Shown here one piece after another: positions 5,973 to 6,644 of a DNA stretch of 6,644 nucleotides. How positions within the stretch are numbered: the stretch's first letter is position 1; every line of letters begins with the position of its first letter. Under the pieces are notes generated by a model, which did not search any database, was not told where the DNA came from, and was given only the letters and a program-made list of their open reading frames with translations. The DNA is taken from positions 1 through 6,644 of the forward strand of contig JAEVZA010000120.1 of assembly GCA_023392475.1 (NCBI GenBank). Direction: 5' to 3'. This stretch comes from Actinomycetes bacterium (GTDB lineage Bacteria > Actinomycetota > Acidimicrobiia > Acidimicrobiales > Microtrichaceae). The position numbers and the translations under genes are program-made.

Positions 5973-6644
5973 ATGTTCGACGGCAACTTCCGCAAGCAGG
6001 TGGACGCCGGGCTCAAGCCCATCGGCGCCAGCATCAAGAAGCTGGGCATCACGGCGGACATGATCACCGGGGCGGGCGTCGTGATCGCCGTCGGCGCCGC
6101 GGTCGCCATCGGCTGGGGCGCCCTGAGCCTCGGCCTGCTGCTGATGATCCTGACCGGCATCCCCGACCTGATCGACGGCGCGGTCGCCAAGGCCTGGGGC
6201 ACGTCGTCGGTCCGCGGCGCCTTCTTCGACTCGGTGTCGGACCGCCTGACCGACGGCCTCCTGTTCGGCGGCGTGACCTGGTACCTCGCCGCCACCGACG
6301 CACGCCCGTGGGTCGTGCTGCTGCCGGTCGCCTGCTACGTGTCGGCCTCGCTCGTGTCCTACATCCGGGCCAAGGCCGACGCCCTGGGCTTCGACGGCAG
6401 CGGCGGCCTCGTCGAGCGGGCCGAGCGCTTCATCCTCCTCGGCCTCGGCCTCCTGTTCTCGAACCTCCTGCTGGTGGTCCTCGGCGTCATCGTGGCGCTG
6501 AACATGGTCACCGCCGGCCAGCGGTTCGTGAAGGTGTGGCGCCAGGCCACGGCGGCGACCCCCGCGCTCAGCGACCGCCGCCGGCCCCGCTCGCGCCGCC
6601 AGGGCCGGACGTCGGGCTCGCGCTGGGCCGAGCGCTCCGAGGCC
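5973..6644 (+). CDS. pgsA: Phosphatidylinositol-phosphate synthase, 3' end outside window
   Basis: The frame is open for 224 codons to the window edge. The protein is a CDP-alcohol phosphotransferase: the signature is seen as D65-xx-D68-G69-xx-A72-K73-x8-G82-xxx-D86-xxx-D90, with all four metal-binding aspartates present. The segments DRLTDGLLFGG (90-100), SYIRAKADALGFDGSGG (129-145) and ERAER (148-152) match mycobacterial PgsA1, which joins CDP-diacylglycerol and inositol 1-phosphate at the membrane, the first step toward PI and PI mannosides. R152 and R184 align with the known inositol-phosphate-binding R155 and R195 of that enzyme, from memory. The usual Arg of the AR pair is Lys73, and the K135 position is Arg132. 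Several hydrophobic helices span about 29-180; residues 198-224 are a basic tail beyond the last helix. The known family length (about 217) suggests the stop is just outside. The ATG follows a weak CGAGG site; a GTG at 5955 is less likely. Confidence 0.92.
   Translation, partial: MFDGNFRKQVDAGLKPIGASIKKLGITADMITGAGVVIAVGAAVAIGWGALSLGLLLMILTGIPDLIDGAVAKAWGTSSVRGAFFDSVSDRLTDGLLFGGVTWYLAATDARPWVVLLPVACYVSASLVSYIRAKADALGFDGSGGLVERAERFILLGLGLLFSNLLLVVLGVIVALNMVTAGQRFVKVWRQATAATPALSDRRRPRSRRQGRTSGSRWAERSEA

Noticed and set aside
5891..6295. 134-codon minus-strand open frame antisense to the start of pgsA
   Set aside because: It is opposite a clear CDP-alcohol phosphotransferase and across its promoter; no start signal or domain supports it.

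Overview
This window looks like ordinary chromosomal DNA from a high-GC actinobacterium. The base composition, the actinobacterial order thrS - HIT hydrolase - phosphatidylinositol-phosphate synthase, and start sites suited to leaderless transcripts all point that way. The style resembles Acidimicrobiia more than mycobacteria or streptomycetes, but that placement is an inference. All supported genes lie on the + strand. I saw no transposase, integrase, tRNA, rRNA, CRISPR array or long repeat.

Region 1 (1-1139): the last 45 codons of an upstream gene, whose tail resembles the C-terminus of a CysS/MshC-type ligase, then a PlsC-family 1-acylglycerol-3-phosphate acyltransferase with a TTG start, a strong ribosome binding site and a long Pro/Ala-rich tail. 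Region 2 (1210-2583): a predicted secreted lipoprotein with degenerate kelch-like repeats and unknown function. Region 3 (2601-5176): a short promoter region carrying a 13-bp palindrome, then thrS (complete, editing site and zinc ligands intact) and, 4 nt downstream, a HIT-family Ap4A phosphorylase-like gene, probably translated from the same mRNA. Region 4 (5230-5791): a small two-helix membrane protein of unknown function, apparently leaderless. Region 5 (5792-6644): a 181-bp intergenic stretch with a terminator-like hairpin and a good promoter, then pgsA (phosphatidylinositol-phosphate synthase), which runs off the window end.

Together the genes join two themes. One is membrane phospholipid synthesis: PlsC makes phosphatidic acid, and PgsA joins CDP-diacylglycerol to inositol phosphate, the first step toward PI and its mannosides. 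The other is tRNA charging with dinucleoside polyphosphate clean-up: ThrS, plus a HIT protein that would degrade the Ap4A made by aminoacyl-tRNA synthetases. In Mycobacterium the thrS-HIT-pgsA block is contiguous; here a membrane-protein gene with its own promoter sits inside it. I found no clear new multi-gene system. The points most worth checking are that inserted membrane protein, Arg/Lys exchanges in PgsA, matching leaderless promoters at two genes, the palindrome over the thrS promoter, and the frequent placement of TGA stop codons in loops of small GC hairpins.
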